Under the pieces are notes generated by a model that saw nothing but the letters and a program-made list of their open reading frames with translations, was not told the DNA's origin and did not search any database. A stretch of DNA of 64,000 nt from Mucilaginibacter xinganensis. Lineage in GTDB: Bacteria > Bacteroidota > Bacteroidia > Sphingobacteriales > Sphingobacteriaceae. Location: contig NZ_CP022743.1 in the NCBI RefSeq assembly GCF_002257585.1, positions 868,001 to 932,000 of the forward strand, in the 5' to 3' direction. Of the stretch, positions 8,246-17,320 are shown piece by piece; within the stretch, counting starts at the first letter, position 1; each line of letters opens with the position of its first letter. The position numbers were made by a program, and so were the translations under genes.

Positions 8246-9391
8246 ATGCCTAAAAAGCCACTGCTTGAATTTACTGACAAAGGGATCTACTGTGCTGCCG
8301 GGAAGTTTTATATAGACCCATGGAAGCCGGTTGACGACGCTGTGATAACACACGCCCATGCCGACCATGCCTACTGGGGGAATAAGCACTACCTTGCCCA
8401 TCACCACTCGCGCGAGGTGCTGTTATATCGTCTTGGCGAAATTCAGTTACAAACGGTGGAGTACGGCGAGAAGGTAATGAAAAATGGTGTGGAAATTTCC
8501 CTGTTTCCTGCCGGCCACGTTATAGGTTCGGCGCAGATCAGGGTGGAGTACCGCGGCGAGGTGTGGGTGGTATCCGGCGATTACAAAGTGGAGGACGACG
8601 GCATCTCGACCCCGTTTGAACCGGTGCGCTGTAATCATTTTATTTCGGAGTGTACCTTCGGCATGCCTGTTTACCAGTGGAAACCGCAGGTTGAGATCTT
8701 TAACGATATGAATAACTGGTGGCGCAGCAATGCGGAACATAACCTGGCTACGGTAGTGGTAGGGTATTCATTGGGTAAAGCCCAGCGCATCCTGCAAAAT
8801 CTTGATCTTTCAATAGGCACCGTTTATACCCATGGCGTCATTGAAAATACCAACGAAGCGCTGCGCCGCAACGGCATCATCCTAAACCCTACCTCAAGAA
8901 TTACGCCCGATACCCCAAAGGAGGAAGTGCGTAAAGGCATAATTATAGCGCCCCCATCATCGGTGGGTACGCCATGGATGCGAAAGTTTAGCCCCTATAG
9001 TTTTGGTTATTGTTCGGGTTGGATGGCTATTCGCGGCGCAAAACGCAGGCGGGCGGCCGACCGGGGCTTTGTGCTTTCGGATCATGCCGACTGGGATGGT
9101 TTGGTAAGTGCCATTGATGCTACGGGCTGCGACAGTGTTTACCTGACCCATGGTTACACCGCAACTTTTACCAGGTATTTAAACGGGATAGGTTTTGACG
9201 CACACGAGGTGCACACACTTTACGGCGACGATGAAGGAGTTGGTAGTGTGCCGGAGGAAGAGCCGGAAGTTCATGCTGTGTCTCACCCTGCCCTCTCCAA
9301 AGGAGAGGGTTCTAAAAAAGATAATAAAGGTACAAGCAAAGTCCTCTCCTTTGGAGAGGATTTAGGTGAGGCGGGAGGGCATTTATCATGA
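8246..9391 (+). CDS. Ligase-associated DNA exonuclease (metallo-beta-lactamase/beta-CASP)
   Basis: Metal-dependent nuclease of the SNM1/Artemis-like group that is regularly encoded beside an ATP-dependent DNA ligase and is expected to trim DNA ends. The zinc motif HAHADH is at residues 36-41 and GHVIGSAQI follows at about 92. VLSDHADWDGL and YLTHGYT near residues 275-310 are the beta-CASP-type motifs. Its ATGA stop overlaps the ligase start by 4 bp, so the two are translationally coupled. Oddity: residues about 346-378 are encoded by a palindromic repeat (9281-9372) that elsewhere in the window is intergenic, so the last 35 residues (HPALSKGEGSKKDNK...) are an added tail and not part of the enzyme fold. 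Confidence 0.93.
   Translation: MPKKPLLEFTDKGIYCAAGKFYIDPWKPVDDAVITHAHADHAYWGNKHYLAHHHSREVLLYRLGEIQLQTVEYGEKVMKNGVEISLFPAGHVIGSAQIRVEYRGEVWVVSGDYKVEDDGISTPFEPVRCNHFISECTFGMPVYQWKPQVEIFNDMNNWWRSNAEHNLATVVVGYSLGKAQRILQNLDLSIGTVYTHGVIENTNEALRRNGIILNPTSRITPDTPKEEVRKGIIIAPPSSVGTPWMRKFSPYSFGYCSGWMAIRGAKRRRAADRGFVLSDHADWDGLVSAIDATGCDSVYLTHGYTATFTRYLNGIGFDAHEVHTLYGDDEGVGSVPEEEPEVHAVSHPALSKGEGSKKDNKGTSKVLSFGEDLGEAGGHLS
9281..9372. repeat. Palindromic dispersed repeat, copy 1 (inside a coding region)
   Basis: Starts TCTCACCCTGCCCTCTCCAA and ends GGAGAGGATTTAGGTGAGGC. It has inverted ends (CTCACC/GGTGAG), and two inner palindromes, CCCTCTCCAAAGGAGAGGG and TCCTCTCCTTTGGAGAGGA. The same layout occurs at 16549-16632 and 24571-24656. 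Here it lies in frame in the exonuclease gene and supplies its C-terminal tail. Confidence 0.9.
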
Positions 9392-11013
9392 GAGCCTTTG
9401 CCCAATTGTTTCTTTCGCTTGATGAAACCAATAAAACCAATGAAAAGGTTAAGGTGTTGAAGGCGTACTTTAATAGTGTGCCTGATACGGATAAAATGCA
9501 TATGCTGGCTTTGTTCTCCGGCCGGAAACCTAAGCGGCAGATCAACTCCACACTGGTACGTAAATGGGCCATTGAGGCTTCCAACATCCCGGCATGGCTG
9601 TTTGAAGAAAGCTACCATGTTGTTGGCGACCTTGCCGAGACCATGGCCTTACTAATGCCCCAAAACCGGGGCAGCAGCAACAAGACACTTACCGAATGGA
9701 TTGCAGAAATAAACGGGCTGGGCACTAAAAGCGAAGAAGAAAAAAAGCTTTGGCTGTTTGACTCATGGGCCATGCTGGATAGCAGCGAACGCTTTGTATT
9801 TAATAAACTGCTTACCGGAAGTTTCAGGGTGGGGGTTTCACAAAGCCTCGTGGTAAAGGCACTGGCAGAGATCACCGGAATAGAAGCGCCTGCCTTAACC
9901 CACCGCATAATGGGGAACTGGATGCCGGAAACCTATAGTTTTGAGCAGCTGGTACAGGAGCAAAATGCCGCGGATGATATTTCACGCCCGTACCCCTTCT
10001 TTCTGGCTTACCCCATTCAGGAAACATCTGAAAGGCAAAAATCAACGGATGAGCTGAAAGCGTCACTGGGAGATGAGGCTGAATGGCAGGCTGAATGGAA
10101 ATGGGACGGGATCCGCTCACAATTGATCAAAAGAGGTGGCGAGATCTTTATCTGGAGCAGGGGCGAGGACCTGGCTACAGATAAGTTCCCCGAATTGCAC
10201 CCTTTTTTAAATGCCCTGCCCGATGGTACGGTAATAGATGGCGAGCTGTTGAGTTTTCAAAATGGCTTGCCCATGCCTTTTAATGTGCTGCAAACCCGCA
10301 TAGGCCGGAAAAACCTGAGCAAAAAAATATTGGAAGAAAGCCCGGTTGCAGTAATAGCTTACGACTGCCTGGAATATGCGGGCGAAGATATCAGGAATAA
10401 AACCCAGACCGAGCGCCGGCAGATTTTGGAAGGATTACAAGCCGCAACACCTTTCCCGGAGATATTCCGCATTTCGGCACTCATTTCGTTTGAGAGCTGG
10501 GGGGAACTGGCTGTGGTAAGGGAGCAGTCGCGTGCGATGATTGCCGAAGGTTTAATGCTGAAACGCAAAAGCGCTGCTTACCAGGTGGGCCGCAAGCGCG
10601 GCGACTGGTGGAAATGGAAGATAGACCCGCTTTCGGTTGATGCGGTGATGATCTATGCCCAAAAGGGCCACGGCCGCCGTGCCGACCTGTACACAGATTA
10701 TACCTTTGCCGTTTGGGATGGCGACAAGCTGGTGCCTTTTGCCAAGGCATATTCCGGCCTTACAGATGCCGAGATCAATAAGGTAGATTACTTTGTGAAG
10801 CGCAACACGCTGGAAAAATTTGGCCCTGTACGTACCGTTAAACCCGAGTTGGTTTTTGAGATCGGCTTTGAGGGAATTAACCGGTCTGCCCGGCATAAAT
10901 CCGGCATAGCCCTGCGCTTCCCGCGCATACTTAGATGGCGGCAGGATAAGCCCAAAGAAGAAGCCGATACCATTGAAAGTTTGCGGGCGCTTTTGGGCGA
11001 TGGAGAGTATTAA
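9388..11013 (+). CDS. ATP-dependent DNA ligase
   Basis: Seals DNA nicks using ATP, probably with the overlapping upstream exonuclease in a dedicated end-repair pathway. Of 541 residues, about 1-205 form the helical DNA-binding domain. The adenylation domain follows with motif I EWKWDG, whose lysine 238 takes the AMP. DGELLSF (motif III region), EGLMLKRK (motif IV) and WWKWK (motif V) are all visible. The C-terminal OB-fold contains FEIGFEGINRSARHKSGIALRFPR. It starts with ATG inside the ATGA overlap with the exonuclease. Its 3' end overlaps the convergent TIR-TPR gene by 4 bp (11010-11013), leaving no room for a terminator between them. Confidence 0.95.
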   Translation: MRAFAQLFLSLDETNKTNEKVKVLKAYFNSVPDTDKMHMLALFSGRKPKRQINSTLVRKWAIEASNIPAWLFEESYHVVGDLAETMALLMPQNRGSSNKTLTEWIAEINGLGTKSEEEKKLWLFDSWAMLDSSERFVFNKLLTGSFRVGVSQSLVVKALAEITGIEAPALTHRIMGNWMPETYSFEQLVQEQNAADDISRPYPFFLAYPIQETSERQKSTDELKASLGDEAEWQAEWKWDGIRSQLIKRGGEIFIWSRGEDLATDKFPELHPFLNALPDGTVIDGELLSFQNGLPMPFNVLQTRIGRKNLSKKILEESPVAVIAYDCLEYAGEDIRNKTQTERRQILEGLQAATPFPEIFRISALISFESWGELAVVREQSRAMIAEGLMLKRKSAAYQVGRKRGDWWKWKIDPLSVDAVMIYAQKGHGRRADLYTDYTFAVWDGDKLVPFAKAYSGLTDAEINKVDYFVKRNTLEKFGPVRTVKPELVFEIGFEGINRSARHKSGIALRFPRILRWRQDKPKEEADTIESLRALLGDGEY

Positions 11014-12440
11014 TTGAAATGTTTTTCAATTAATTTTTTTAAATTTTTGCTGGCTAATCCAAATTTTGGATCTATCCTTAGAGCTTCTTCGTAATGGAAT
11101 CGGGCGCGATTGAAATCCGAAAAATGTTTTTCAAAAAGCTCCCCGAGATTGTTATGACCTTTAGTGTAACGCGGGTCGATTTTTATGCTTTGTTCATAGT
11201 GTTTTTTTGCGCCGTCGAAGTCTAAAAAATGATTTTCAAGAAGCGACCCTAAATTGTTGTGGGCCTTCCCGTATTCTGGCTCAATGTTGATTGCGTGCTC
11301 ATAATTGATTCTTGCACCTTCGAAATCGGAAAATTCGTTCTTTAAAAGTAAGGCTAAATTATAAAAGGCTTTGAAATATTTTGGATTGCTTATGATAGCT
11401 TTTTCATAGTTCATTTTTGCGCCCTCGAAATCTGAAAAGTGGGTTTTTAAAAGTGAACCTAAACTATTGCGAGCTTTGGCATGATGAGGGGTTATTTTCA
11501 ATGCTTGTTCATAATGGAATTTTGCTTCATTGAACTTGGCGAGGTTATTTCCGAGTAATAATGCCAAATTATAGTGAGGTTTGTCATATTTGGGGTCTAG
11601 TCTGATGGCTTCTTCATAATGAAATTTTGCTTTTTCAAAGTCTAAAAAGTGATCTTTTAATAATAGCCCAAGATTATTATGCGCCTCTTTATATTTAGGA
11701 TCAACCCTAATTGCTTCTTCATAGTACTTTTTGGCTTTTTTATTTTGGTTCGCTTGATGAGCTAAATACGCCCTTTGGAAAAATCCATATCTATTATTAG
11801 GATATGTCTTTAAAAACTCTTCCAATGCCATATCTCGTTCTTCAGCATCTTCAATTTTTAGTGTTCGGATTAATTCTTCGATTATTTTTTCATCGTTAAA
11901 GCCAATAATCTTGAAAAGGGCTCGGTAATTTTCATTTTTTAATTTCTTATATGTAGAAACGTTAAGGTCAGTAATTTTTTGAAAAAACTTTGGAAGATTA
12001 TCTCTTATATTTTGACATTTCTTGACATATTCTATTGAAACCTCATTTGTGTGTTTTCTTTGAAGCTTATCTGCCTTTTTTTTCTCATCTAACCAATAAT
12101 CATAATACACATCTTGATTGAGAGGGTGAAAAATGGAAGTGGCGTTGTCAGTGATTAGTGGTAATATCCTTTTTTCGAATTCGTGCGTGTTCAATAATTC
12201 AGTTACTTCATACATGCAGTTTAAACTCCGTAAGTATTCATTACTGATAATCATCAATACATAATCACTCTTACCTATTTGTTGCATAAATTCCTTAATG
12301 CTCGTCCGATATTCTAAATCTCGAATATCTCTTTTGAAGGGAATGCCTATGTTTGCAAAATCCTTATCAATTTCATCTGCTATATTAGCGTTGGCCCATG
12401 AGTAGGACAAAAAAATGTTTGGGTTTAGGTTATCTGTCAT
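11010..12440 (-). CDS. TIR domain-TPR repeat protein (candidate immune effector)
   Basis: I chose the ATG at 12440 because the TIR fold starts right after it (NPNIFLSYSWANANIADE); an open frame extends upstream to 12569 but those 43 residues look non-coding. The 476-residue product has a TIR domain (about 6-130) with FLSYSW in strand A and SLNCMYE, whose glutamate 78 sits where the NADase glutamate lies in enzymatic TIRs. A helical linker (130-215) is followed by seven near-regular TPRs of 35 residues (about 217-465; consensus AHNNLGLLLKDHFLDFEKAK). Bacterial TIR proteins often hydrolyse NAD+ on sensing infection; TPRs could be the sensor or partner-binding part. The gene is much more AT-rich than its neighbours: a hand count of the 60 bases from 11881 gives 27% GC, versus 52% for those from 10681. 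This suggests transfer. Function is inferred. Confidence 0.85.
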   Translation of the reverse strand: MTDNLNPNIFLSYSWANANIADEIDKDFANIGIPFKRDIRDLEYRTSIKEFMQQIGKSDYVLMIISNEYLRSLNCMYEVTELLNTHEFEKRILPLITDNATSIFHPLNQDVYYDYWLDEKKKADKLQRKHTNEVSIEYVKKCQNIRDNLPKFFQKITDLNVSTYKKLKNENYRALFKIIGFNDEKIIEELIRTLKIEDAEERDMALEEFLKTYPNNRYGFFQRAYLAHQANQNKKAKKYYEEAIRVDPKYKEAHNNLGLLLKDHFLDFEKAKFHYEEAIRLDPKYDKPHYNLALLLGNNLAKFNEAKFHYEQALKITPHHAKARNSLGSLLKTHFSDFEGAKMNYEKAIISNPKYFKAFYNLALLLKNEFSDFEGARINYEHAINIEPEYGKAHNNLGSLLENHFLDFDGAKKHYEQSIKIDPRYTKGHNNLGELFEKHFSDFNRARFHYEEALRIDPKFGLASKNLKKLIEKHFN

Positions 12441-12569
12441 GTGGAAAACTAATTTACGATGAATTTGTGAGAAATTTGTTGTGAACTTAACATATTTTAA
12501 TCGTTTTGAAAGAAACAGAATCCCCATTTTTAGCGAGCGAATTGCCAAATGAATATTGCTTTGGTTCAT

Positions 12570-12780
12570 TTTTCCGAAAACAATTCTTTACTTGATTTTA
12601 GGACGGCCAATAAACACTCTCCTTAATCAAAGCCATGCTTAATAATCATGAATCAAGGCTCAAAAACCTCCTAATCCGCACATCCGAAATTTGCACATTT
12701 GCACATCCTCTGACTCATTTTAGGCAGAAATCAGCACCCTTGCTATGCATGCATAAAAAACGTACCGAATACCGTTTTGA
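12570..12780. other. Intergenic stretch upstream of the ilv-leu cluster
   Basis: No convincing gene. It contains TTTGCACATTTGCACATCC near 12690-12710, a short direct repeat of TTTGCACAT, and no recognised riboswitch or T-box. A 48-codon frame from an ATG near 12634 has no enrichment for Leu, Ile or Val, so I do not call an attenuator leader peptide. Confidence 0.5.
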
Positions 12781-12782
12781 AC

Positions 12783-12816
12783 TTTGGTATAAATTGTAAA
12801 ATATATTGTATCTTTA
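12783..12816 (+). promoter_or_regulatory. Candidate promoter of the ilv-leu cluster
   Basis: TTTG at 12783-12786 and TATCTTTA at 12809-12816 fit the Bacteroidetes -33/-7 pattern (TTTG, 19-22 nt, TAnnTTTG) with one mismatch. The start of transcription would fall at about 12822, on the edge of the inverted repeat at 12820-12854. Confidence 0.55.
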
Positions 12817-12819
12817 TAA

Positions 12820-12854
12820 TTCAATTAATCAATTTTTTATATTGATTAATTGAA
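12820..12854. promoter_or_regulatory. 14-bp perfect inverted repeat at the predicted ilvD transcription start
   Basis: TTCAATTAATCAAT (12820-12833) and ATTGATTAATTGAA (12841-12854) are exact inverted copies separated by TTTTTAT. Its AT-rich arms and place just after the -7 element suggest an operator, or a 5' mRNA hairpin; no T tract follows, so it is not a typical terminator. Confidence 0.6.
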
Positions 12855-13009
12855 ATGATGCCAAATTAAATACTAATTGAACATTTCTTTTTAATCGCTT
12901 GGTATTCCTTTGGGCTATCTCTACCTTACAAATACCAAATTGTAATACCCGGTTAAACCCTGGTTGTAATTAAAATTTTAGTACCAACAGCTGGCAACAG
13001 CAATGAGAT

Positions 13010-14713
13010 ATGAGTGCAAAAACCGAAACTACCGAGCTAAATAAATACAGCAAAACCTTCACCCAGGATGAAACCCAGCCTGCCGCAAAAGCAATGCTTT
13101 ACGGTATAGGACTTACTGACGACGATATGCAAAAACCGCAGGTCGGCGTGGCAAGTATGGGTTACGATGGCAACACCTGTAACATGCACCTGAATGATTT
13201 GGCCAAGCTGGTTAAACAGGGCATCTGGAGCGAAGATATGGTAGGCCTGATCTTTCACACCATTGGTGTAAGTGACGGAATGAGCAACGGTACTGACGGA
13301 ATGCGTTACTCGCTGGTTAGTCGCGATATTATTGCCGACTCGATTGAGGCGGTTGTTGGTGCACAGTATTATGATGGTGTTATTACTCTGCCTGGCTGTG
13401 ATAAAAACATGCCGGGTTCTGTTATGGCAATGGCGCGTTTAAACCGCCCGTCAATAATGGTGTATGGCGGTACCATAAAACCAGGCCATTGGAAGGGCGA
13501 GGACCTGAATATCGTATCGGCATTTGAAGCTTTGGGTAAAAAGATAGCCGGGCAAATTGACGATATCGATTTTATGGGAGTGATCAAAAATGCCTGTCCG
13601 AGTGCCGGTGCCTGCGGCGGTATCTACACCGCAAACACCATGGCTGCGGCTATTGAGGCTTTGGGAATGAGTTTGCCGTACTCGTCATCAAACCCTGCAT
13701 TAAGTGATGAAAAGAAAGCAGAGTGCTTAGCGGCCGGTAAAGCCATTAAGATCCTGTTAGAAAAAGATATTAAACCAAGCGACATCATGACCGCCGAAGC
13801 ATTTGAGAATGCCATAGTGGTTATTATGGTGTTAGGCGGATCCACCAATGCGGTGCTGCATTTAATTGCGATGGCAAAAGCAATTGGCGTTAAGTTAACC
13901 CAGGACGATTTCCAGGCGGTGAGCAACCGCATCCCTGTGCTGGCCGATATGAAGCCAAGCGGTAAATACATGATGGAAGACCTGCACAAGGTGGGCGGCG
14001 TACCGGCTGTAATGAAATATTGCCTGGCGCAAGGCTGGCTGCATGGCGATTGTCTTACCGTTACCGGCAAAACAATTGCCGAAAACTTAGCGGATGTACC
14101 GGAGATTAACTTTGATACTCAAAAAATTATTCTGCCGGTTGAAACCCCTATTAAAGCTACCGGCCATTTACAGATCCTATACGGAAACCTTGCCGAAGGC
14201 GGCAGCGTTGCCAAAATAACCGGTAAAGAAGGCACCAGCTTTGAAGGACCTGCACGGGTGTTTGACGGTGAGTTTGAACTGATCCACGGAATCCAGAGCG
14301 GCTTTGTGAAAAAAGGCGATGTGGTGGTTATCCGTAACGTGGGCCCTAAAGGCGCACCGGGTATGCCTGAAATGCTGAAACCTACATCGGCTATTTTTGG
14401 CGCAGGACTGGGAAGCTCAGTAGCATTGATTACTGATGGCAGGTTCTCGGGCGGAACCCATGGTTTCGTCGTCGGTCATATCACGCCGGAAGCTTATGAC
14501 GGCGGGGGTATTGCCTTTGTAAAAGATGAGGACAGGATATTTATTGATGCCATAAACCGCACCATTAATGTAATGATAAGCGACGAAGAATTTGCTGCAC
14601 GTAAGGCAGCCTGGGTACAGCCCGCGTTAAAGGTTAGCAAAGGGCTGCTATACAGGTATGCAAAAACCGTTAGCACCGCCGCAGATGGTTGTGTTACCGA
14701 TGAGATGCCGTAA
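13010..14713 (+). CDS. ilvD: Dihydroxy-acid dehydratase
   Basis: Iron-sulfur enzyme that dehydrates dihydroxyisovalerate and dihydroxymethylvalerate to the keto acids of valine and isoleucine. The 567 residues contain [12 protein letters not shown] and [10 protein letters not shown], which supply cluster cysteines, and the [17 protein letters not shown] segment of the C-terminal domain. The final third carries the family signature SDGRFSGG-like [13 protein letters not shown]. First gene of a 12-gene plus-strand cluster that runs to 27495. The long leader (440 bp upstream) carries a candidate promoter and inverted repeat. Length is normal for the family (about 560). Confidence 0.97.
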   Translation: MSAKTETTELNKYSKTFTQDETQPAAKAMLYGIGLTDDDMQKPQVGVASMGYDGNTCNMHLNDLAKLVKQGIWSEDMVGLIFHTIGVSDGMSNGTDGMRYSLVSRDIIADSIEAVVGAQYYDGVITLPGCDKNMPGSVMAMARLNRPSIMVYGGTIKPGHWKGEDLNIVSAFEALGKKIAGQIDDIDFMGVIKNACPSAGACGGIYTANTMAAAIEALGMSLPYSSSNPALSDEKKAECLAAGKAIKILLEKDIKPSDIMTAEAFENAIVVIMVLGGSTNAVLHLIAMAKAIGVKLTQDDFQAVSNRIPVLADMKPSGKYMMEDLHKVGGVPAVMKYCLAQGWLHGDCLTVTGKTIAENLADVPEINFDTQKIILPVETPIKATGHLQILYGNLAEGGSVAKITGKEGTSFEGPARVFDGEFELIHGIQSGFVKKGDVVVIRNVGPKGAPGMPEMLKPTSAIFGAGLGSSVALITDGRFSGGTHGFVVGHITPEAYDGGGIAFVKDEDRIFIDAINRTINVMISDEEFAARKAAWVQPALKVSKGLLYRYAKTVSTAADGCVTDEMP

Positions 14714-14754
14714 GAGAGGCGAAAGCTGAAAGGTTTTTAAAAATAAACAGAATG

Positions 14755-14792
14755 CAATCGGTGAAATCACTAAAAAATCAGTGAAATCACTT
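14755..14792 (+). repeat. 20-bp tandem motif before ilvB
   Basis: ATCGGTGAAATCACT (14757-14771) and ATCAGTGAAATCACT (14777-14791) repeat with a period of 20 bp, 16 bp before the ilvB ATG. Related pairs lie before ilvC (17974-18005) and leuD (23924-23956). Confidence 0.65.
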
Positions 14793-14806
14793 TAAAAATA
14801 AAGATT

Positions 14807-16543
14807 ATGGAAGTTGCACAGGAAACATTAACCGCACCGGCCGCTAAGGAGGCAGTTGAATTATCAGGATCGCAGGCATTGCTGGATGCTTTGATCATTG
14901 AGGGTGTGGATACTATTTTTGGTTATCCGGGTGGCGCAATTATGCCCATTTATGATGCTTTGTATGATTATAAAGAAAAATTAAATCACATATTGGTTCG
15001 CCACGAGCAGGGCGGTATTCACGCTGGTCAGGGTTATGCCCGTACATCAGGCAAAGTGGGTGTGGTGTTTGCCACCAGCGGCCCGGGTGCCACTAACCTG
15101 GTTACCGGTTTAGCTGATGCGCAGATAGACAGTACGCCGCTGGTATGTATCACAGGCCAGGTGTTTGCCCACCTTTTAGGTACCGATGCTTTCCAGGAAA
15201 CGGATGTGATTAATATTACCACCCCGGTTACCAAATGGAACTACCAGGTAACGGATGCAAACGAGATCCCCGAGGTTATTGCAAAAGCATTTTACATTGC
15301 GAAAAGCGGGCGCCCGGGCCCTGTGCTGATCGATATCACCAAAAACGCGCAGATCCAGAAATTTGACTATAAAGGTTATACCAAATGCGATCATATCCGC
15401 AGCTACAGGCCGAAACCTATTGTACGCCCCCAGTACATTAAAGAGGCGGCAGAGCTGATCAACTCAGCTAAAAAACCTTTCATTATTTGGGGACAGGGTG
15501 TAATATTAGGCAGTGCCGAGCAGGAGTTTAAAACTTTTGTTGAAAAGAGCGGGATCCCTGCAGCCTGGACCATATTGGGAGCAGGCGCTATCCCTACAGA
15601 TCACCCGCAAAATGTGGGTATGCTGGGCATGCACGGCAACTACGGCCCCAACGTATTAACCAATGAGTGTGATGTGCTGATTGCTATAGGCATGCGCTTT
15701 GACGACCGTGTAACCGGCCGCCTTGATAAATATGCAAAACAGGCAAAAGTGATCCATTTGGATATTGACCCTGCCGAGATAGATAAGAATGTAAAATCAA
15801 CCGTGCCGGTTTGGGGCGATTGTAAAGAGACGTTGCCGTTGCTTACCGCTTTGGTGGAGCAAAAGGAGCATACCGATTGGCTGAAGTTATTTAATGAATA
15901 TACCCAAAAGGAATATGATGCGGTTATCCACGAAGAGCTGAATCCATCGACAGCAGAAATGACCATGGGCGAGGTAATTAAACAACTGAATCAGCTTACC
16001 AAAGGGGATGCCGTTATAGTTACCGACGTGGGCCAGCACCAAATGGTGGCCTGCCGTTACGCCAACCTTAACAAGAGCCGCAGCAACGTTACCAGCGGTG
16101 GTTTGGGCACCATGGGCTTTGCACTGCCTGCTGCTATAGGTGCCAAGTTTGGCGCACAGCAGCGCGATGTAATTGCCATTATTGGCGACGGGGGCTTCCA
16201 GATGACCTTGCAGGAACTGGGCACCATTATGCAAACCGGCGTTGAAGTGAAGATCATCATCCTGAATAACCGTTTCCTGGGCATGGTTCGCCAATGGCAG
16301 GAGTTATTTAACGAGCGCCGTTACTCATTTGTGGATATTCAAAGCCCTGATTTTGTTGCTGTGGCAGCCGCTTATGGTATAAAAGGTAAAATGATTGATG
16401 ACCGCAAGGATTTACAGGCTGCTTTGAAAGAAATGATGGAGCACAAAGGTTCGTTCCTGTTAGAAGTAATGGTAACCAAAGAAAATAATGTGTTCCCGAT
16501 GGTACCGCAGGGATGCAGTGTTAGCGAGATCAGGCTTAAATAA
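14807..16543 (+). CDS. ilvB: Acetolactate synthase, large (catalytic) subunit
   Basis: Thiamine-diphosphate and FAD enzyme that condenses two pyruvates, or pyruvate with 2-ketobutyrate, at the first common step of branched-chain synthesis. The 578 residues show the three ThDP-fold domains: LVRHEQGGIHAGQGYAR with the catalytic glutamate near residue 68, the central domain, and GDGGFQMTLQELGT with the Mg-ThDP motif (about 464-477). GMRFDDRVTGRL is the AHAS-specific FAD/ThDP segment, which favours acetolactate synthase over other ThDP enzymes. The regulatory subunit follows after a palindromic repeat. The roughly 20-residue N-terminal leader before SGSQALLDAL is variable. Confidence 0.97.
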   Translation: MEVAQETLTAPAAKEAVELSGSQALLDALIIEGVDTIFGYPGGAIMPIYDALYDYKEKLNHILVRHEQGGIHAGQGYARTSGKVGVVFATSGPGATNLVTGLADAQIDSTPLVCITGQVFAHLLGTDAFQETDVINITTPVTKWNYQVTDANEIPEVIAKAFYIAKSGRPGPVLIDITKNAQIQKFDYKGYTKCDHIRSYRPKPIVRPQYIKEAAELINSAKKPFIIWGQGVILGSAEQEFKTFVEKSGIPAAWTILGAGAIPTDHPQNVGMLGMHGNYGPNVLTNECDVLIAIGMRFDDRVTGRLDKYAKQAKVIHLDIDPAEIDKNVKSTVPVWGDCKETLPLLTALVEQKEHTDWLKLFNEYTQKEYDAVIHEELNPSTAEMTMGEVIKQLNQLTKGDAVIVTDVGQHQMVACRYANLNKSRSNVTSGGLGTMGFALPAAIGAKFGAQQRDVIAIIGDGGFQMTLQELGTIMQTGVEVKIIILNNRFLGMVRQWQELFNERRYSFVDIQSPDFVAVAAAYGIKGKMIDDRKDLQAALKEMMEHKGSFLLEVMVTKENNVFPMVPQGCSVSEIRLK

Positions 16544-16548
16544 TCGTA

Positions 16549-16632
16549 GCCTCACCCAACGCTCTCCAAAGGAGAGGGCTATAAAAAGAGCGAAGTTCAA
16601 GTCCTCTCCTTTGGAGAGGATTTAGGTGAGGC
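16549..16632. repeat. Palindromic dispersed repeat, copy 2 (ilvB-ilvN gap)
   Basis: Inverted ends GCCTCACC (16549-16556) and GGTGAGGC (16625-16632), with the inner palindromes CTCTCCAAAGGAGAG and TCCTCTCCTTTGGAGAGGA. It matches the copies at 9281-9372 and 24571-24656. In mRNA it would fold into a long branched hairpin between the two subunit genes. Confidence 0.9.
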
Positions 16633-16661
16633 GAGAAGAGCCTCTTTAAAAAACAAAGACA

Positions 16662-17267
16662 ATGAGTAACCAGGAAACAGATAAGCAGGAATTTAACATC
16701 ACGGTTTACACAGAGAACCAGATTGGTTTGCTGAACCGGATTGCAATAATATTTACCCGCAGGAAGATCAATATTGATAGTTTGAATACTTCTCCATCAG
16801 AAATTGAGAGTATTCACCGGTTTAATATTGTGATCACCGAGTCGGAAGATGTGGTGCGCAAACTTTGCCGGCAGATTGAGAAGCAGGTGGAAGTTTTAAA
16901 AGTATATTATCACACCAATGAGGATGTAATATGGCAGGAAATGGCATTGTACAAGGTATCAACCGATGTGATTGCCGAAAAAGTTAGCGTTGAGCGCTTG
17001 CTGCGTGAGAACGGTGCCCGTGTGGTAACCCTTAGAAAGGACTATACCGTGTTTGAAACAACCGGCCACCGCGAAGAAACAGATAACCTGATCAGTATTT
17101 TGCAGCCTTACGGACTGATTGAGTTTGTGCGCAGCGCACGTGTAGCTATTATAAAAGATAGTGAAGGCTTTAACAGTAAATTACGTGATTTTGAAAGACT
17201 TGAACCCGGTGAGGATGTAATTGAAAACGAGTACTTAAACAAAGGGGAAAAAGTATTTTCAATGTAG
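16662..17267 (+). CDS. ilvN: Acetolactate synthase, small (regulatory) subunit
   Basis: Binds the large subunit and gives feedback control by valine or leucine. The 201 residues carry an N-terminal ACT domain (FNITVYTENQIGLLNRIAII, about 10-80, with the conserved N-Q-x-G-L-L-N-R pattern) and a second ACT-like region (VSVERLLRENGARVVTL, about 110-185). This is the longer form of the small subunit (IlvH type is about 160), with an extra C-terminal tail rich in E and D. The gap from ilvB is occupied by a palindromic repeat that may lower expression of this gene relative to ilvB (inference). Confidence 0.94.
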   Translation: MSNQETDKQEFNITVYTENQIGLLNRIAIIFTRRKINIDSLNTSPSEIESIHRFNIVITESEDVVRKLCRQIEKQVEVLKVYYHTNEDVIWQEMALYKVSTDVIAEKVSVERLLRENGARVVTLRKDYTVFETTGHREETDNLISILQPYGLIEFVRSARVAIIKDSEGFNSKLRDFERLEPGEDVIENEYLNKGEKVFSM

Positions 17268-17320
17268 GGGGAAAGATTTTAAAACCATCCGCCAATGACA
17301 CAATGACCAACGACTAATCC

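Noticed and set aside
9283..9618. Two minus-strand frames across the repeat and the start of the ligase gene
   Set aside because: They overlap two well-supported coupled genes and read through the palindromic repeat.
12441..12569. 43-residue N-terminal extension of the TIR-TPR protein
   Set aside because: The extension is AT-rich with no conserved character, and the TIR fold begins right after the ATG at 12440.
12634..12780. Possible leader peptide for attenuation before ilvD
   Set aside because: The 48-codon frame has no run of Leu, Ile or Val codons and no paired terminator/antiterminator was seen.
13624..14070. 148-codon minus-strand frame inside ilvD
   Set aside because: It is the complement of conserved ilvD coding sequence, a shadow.
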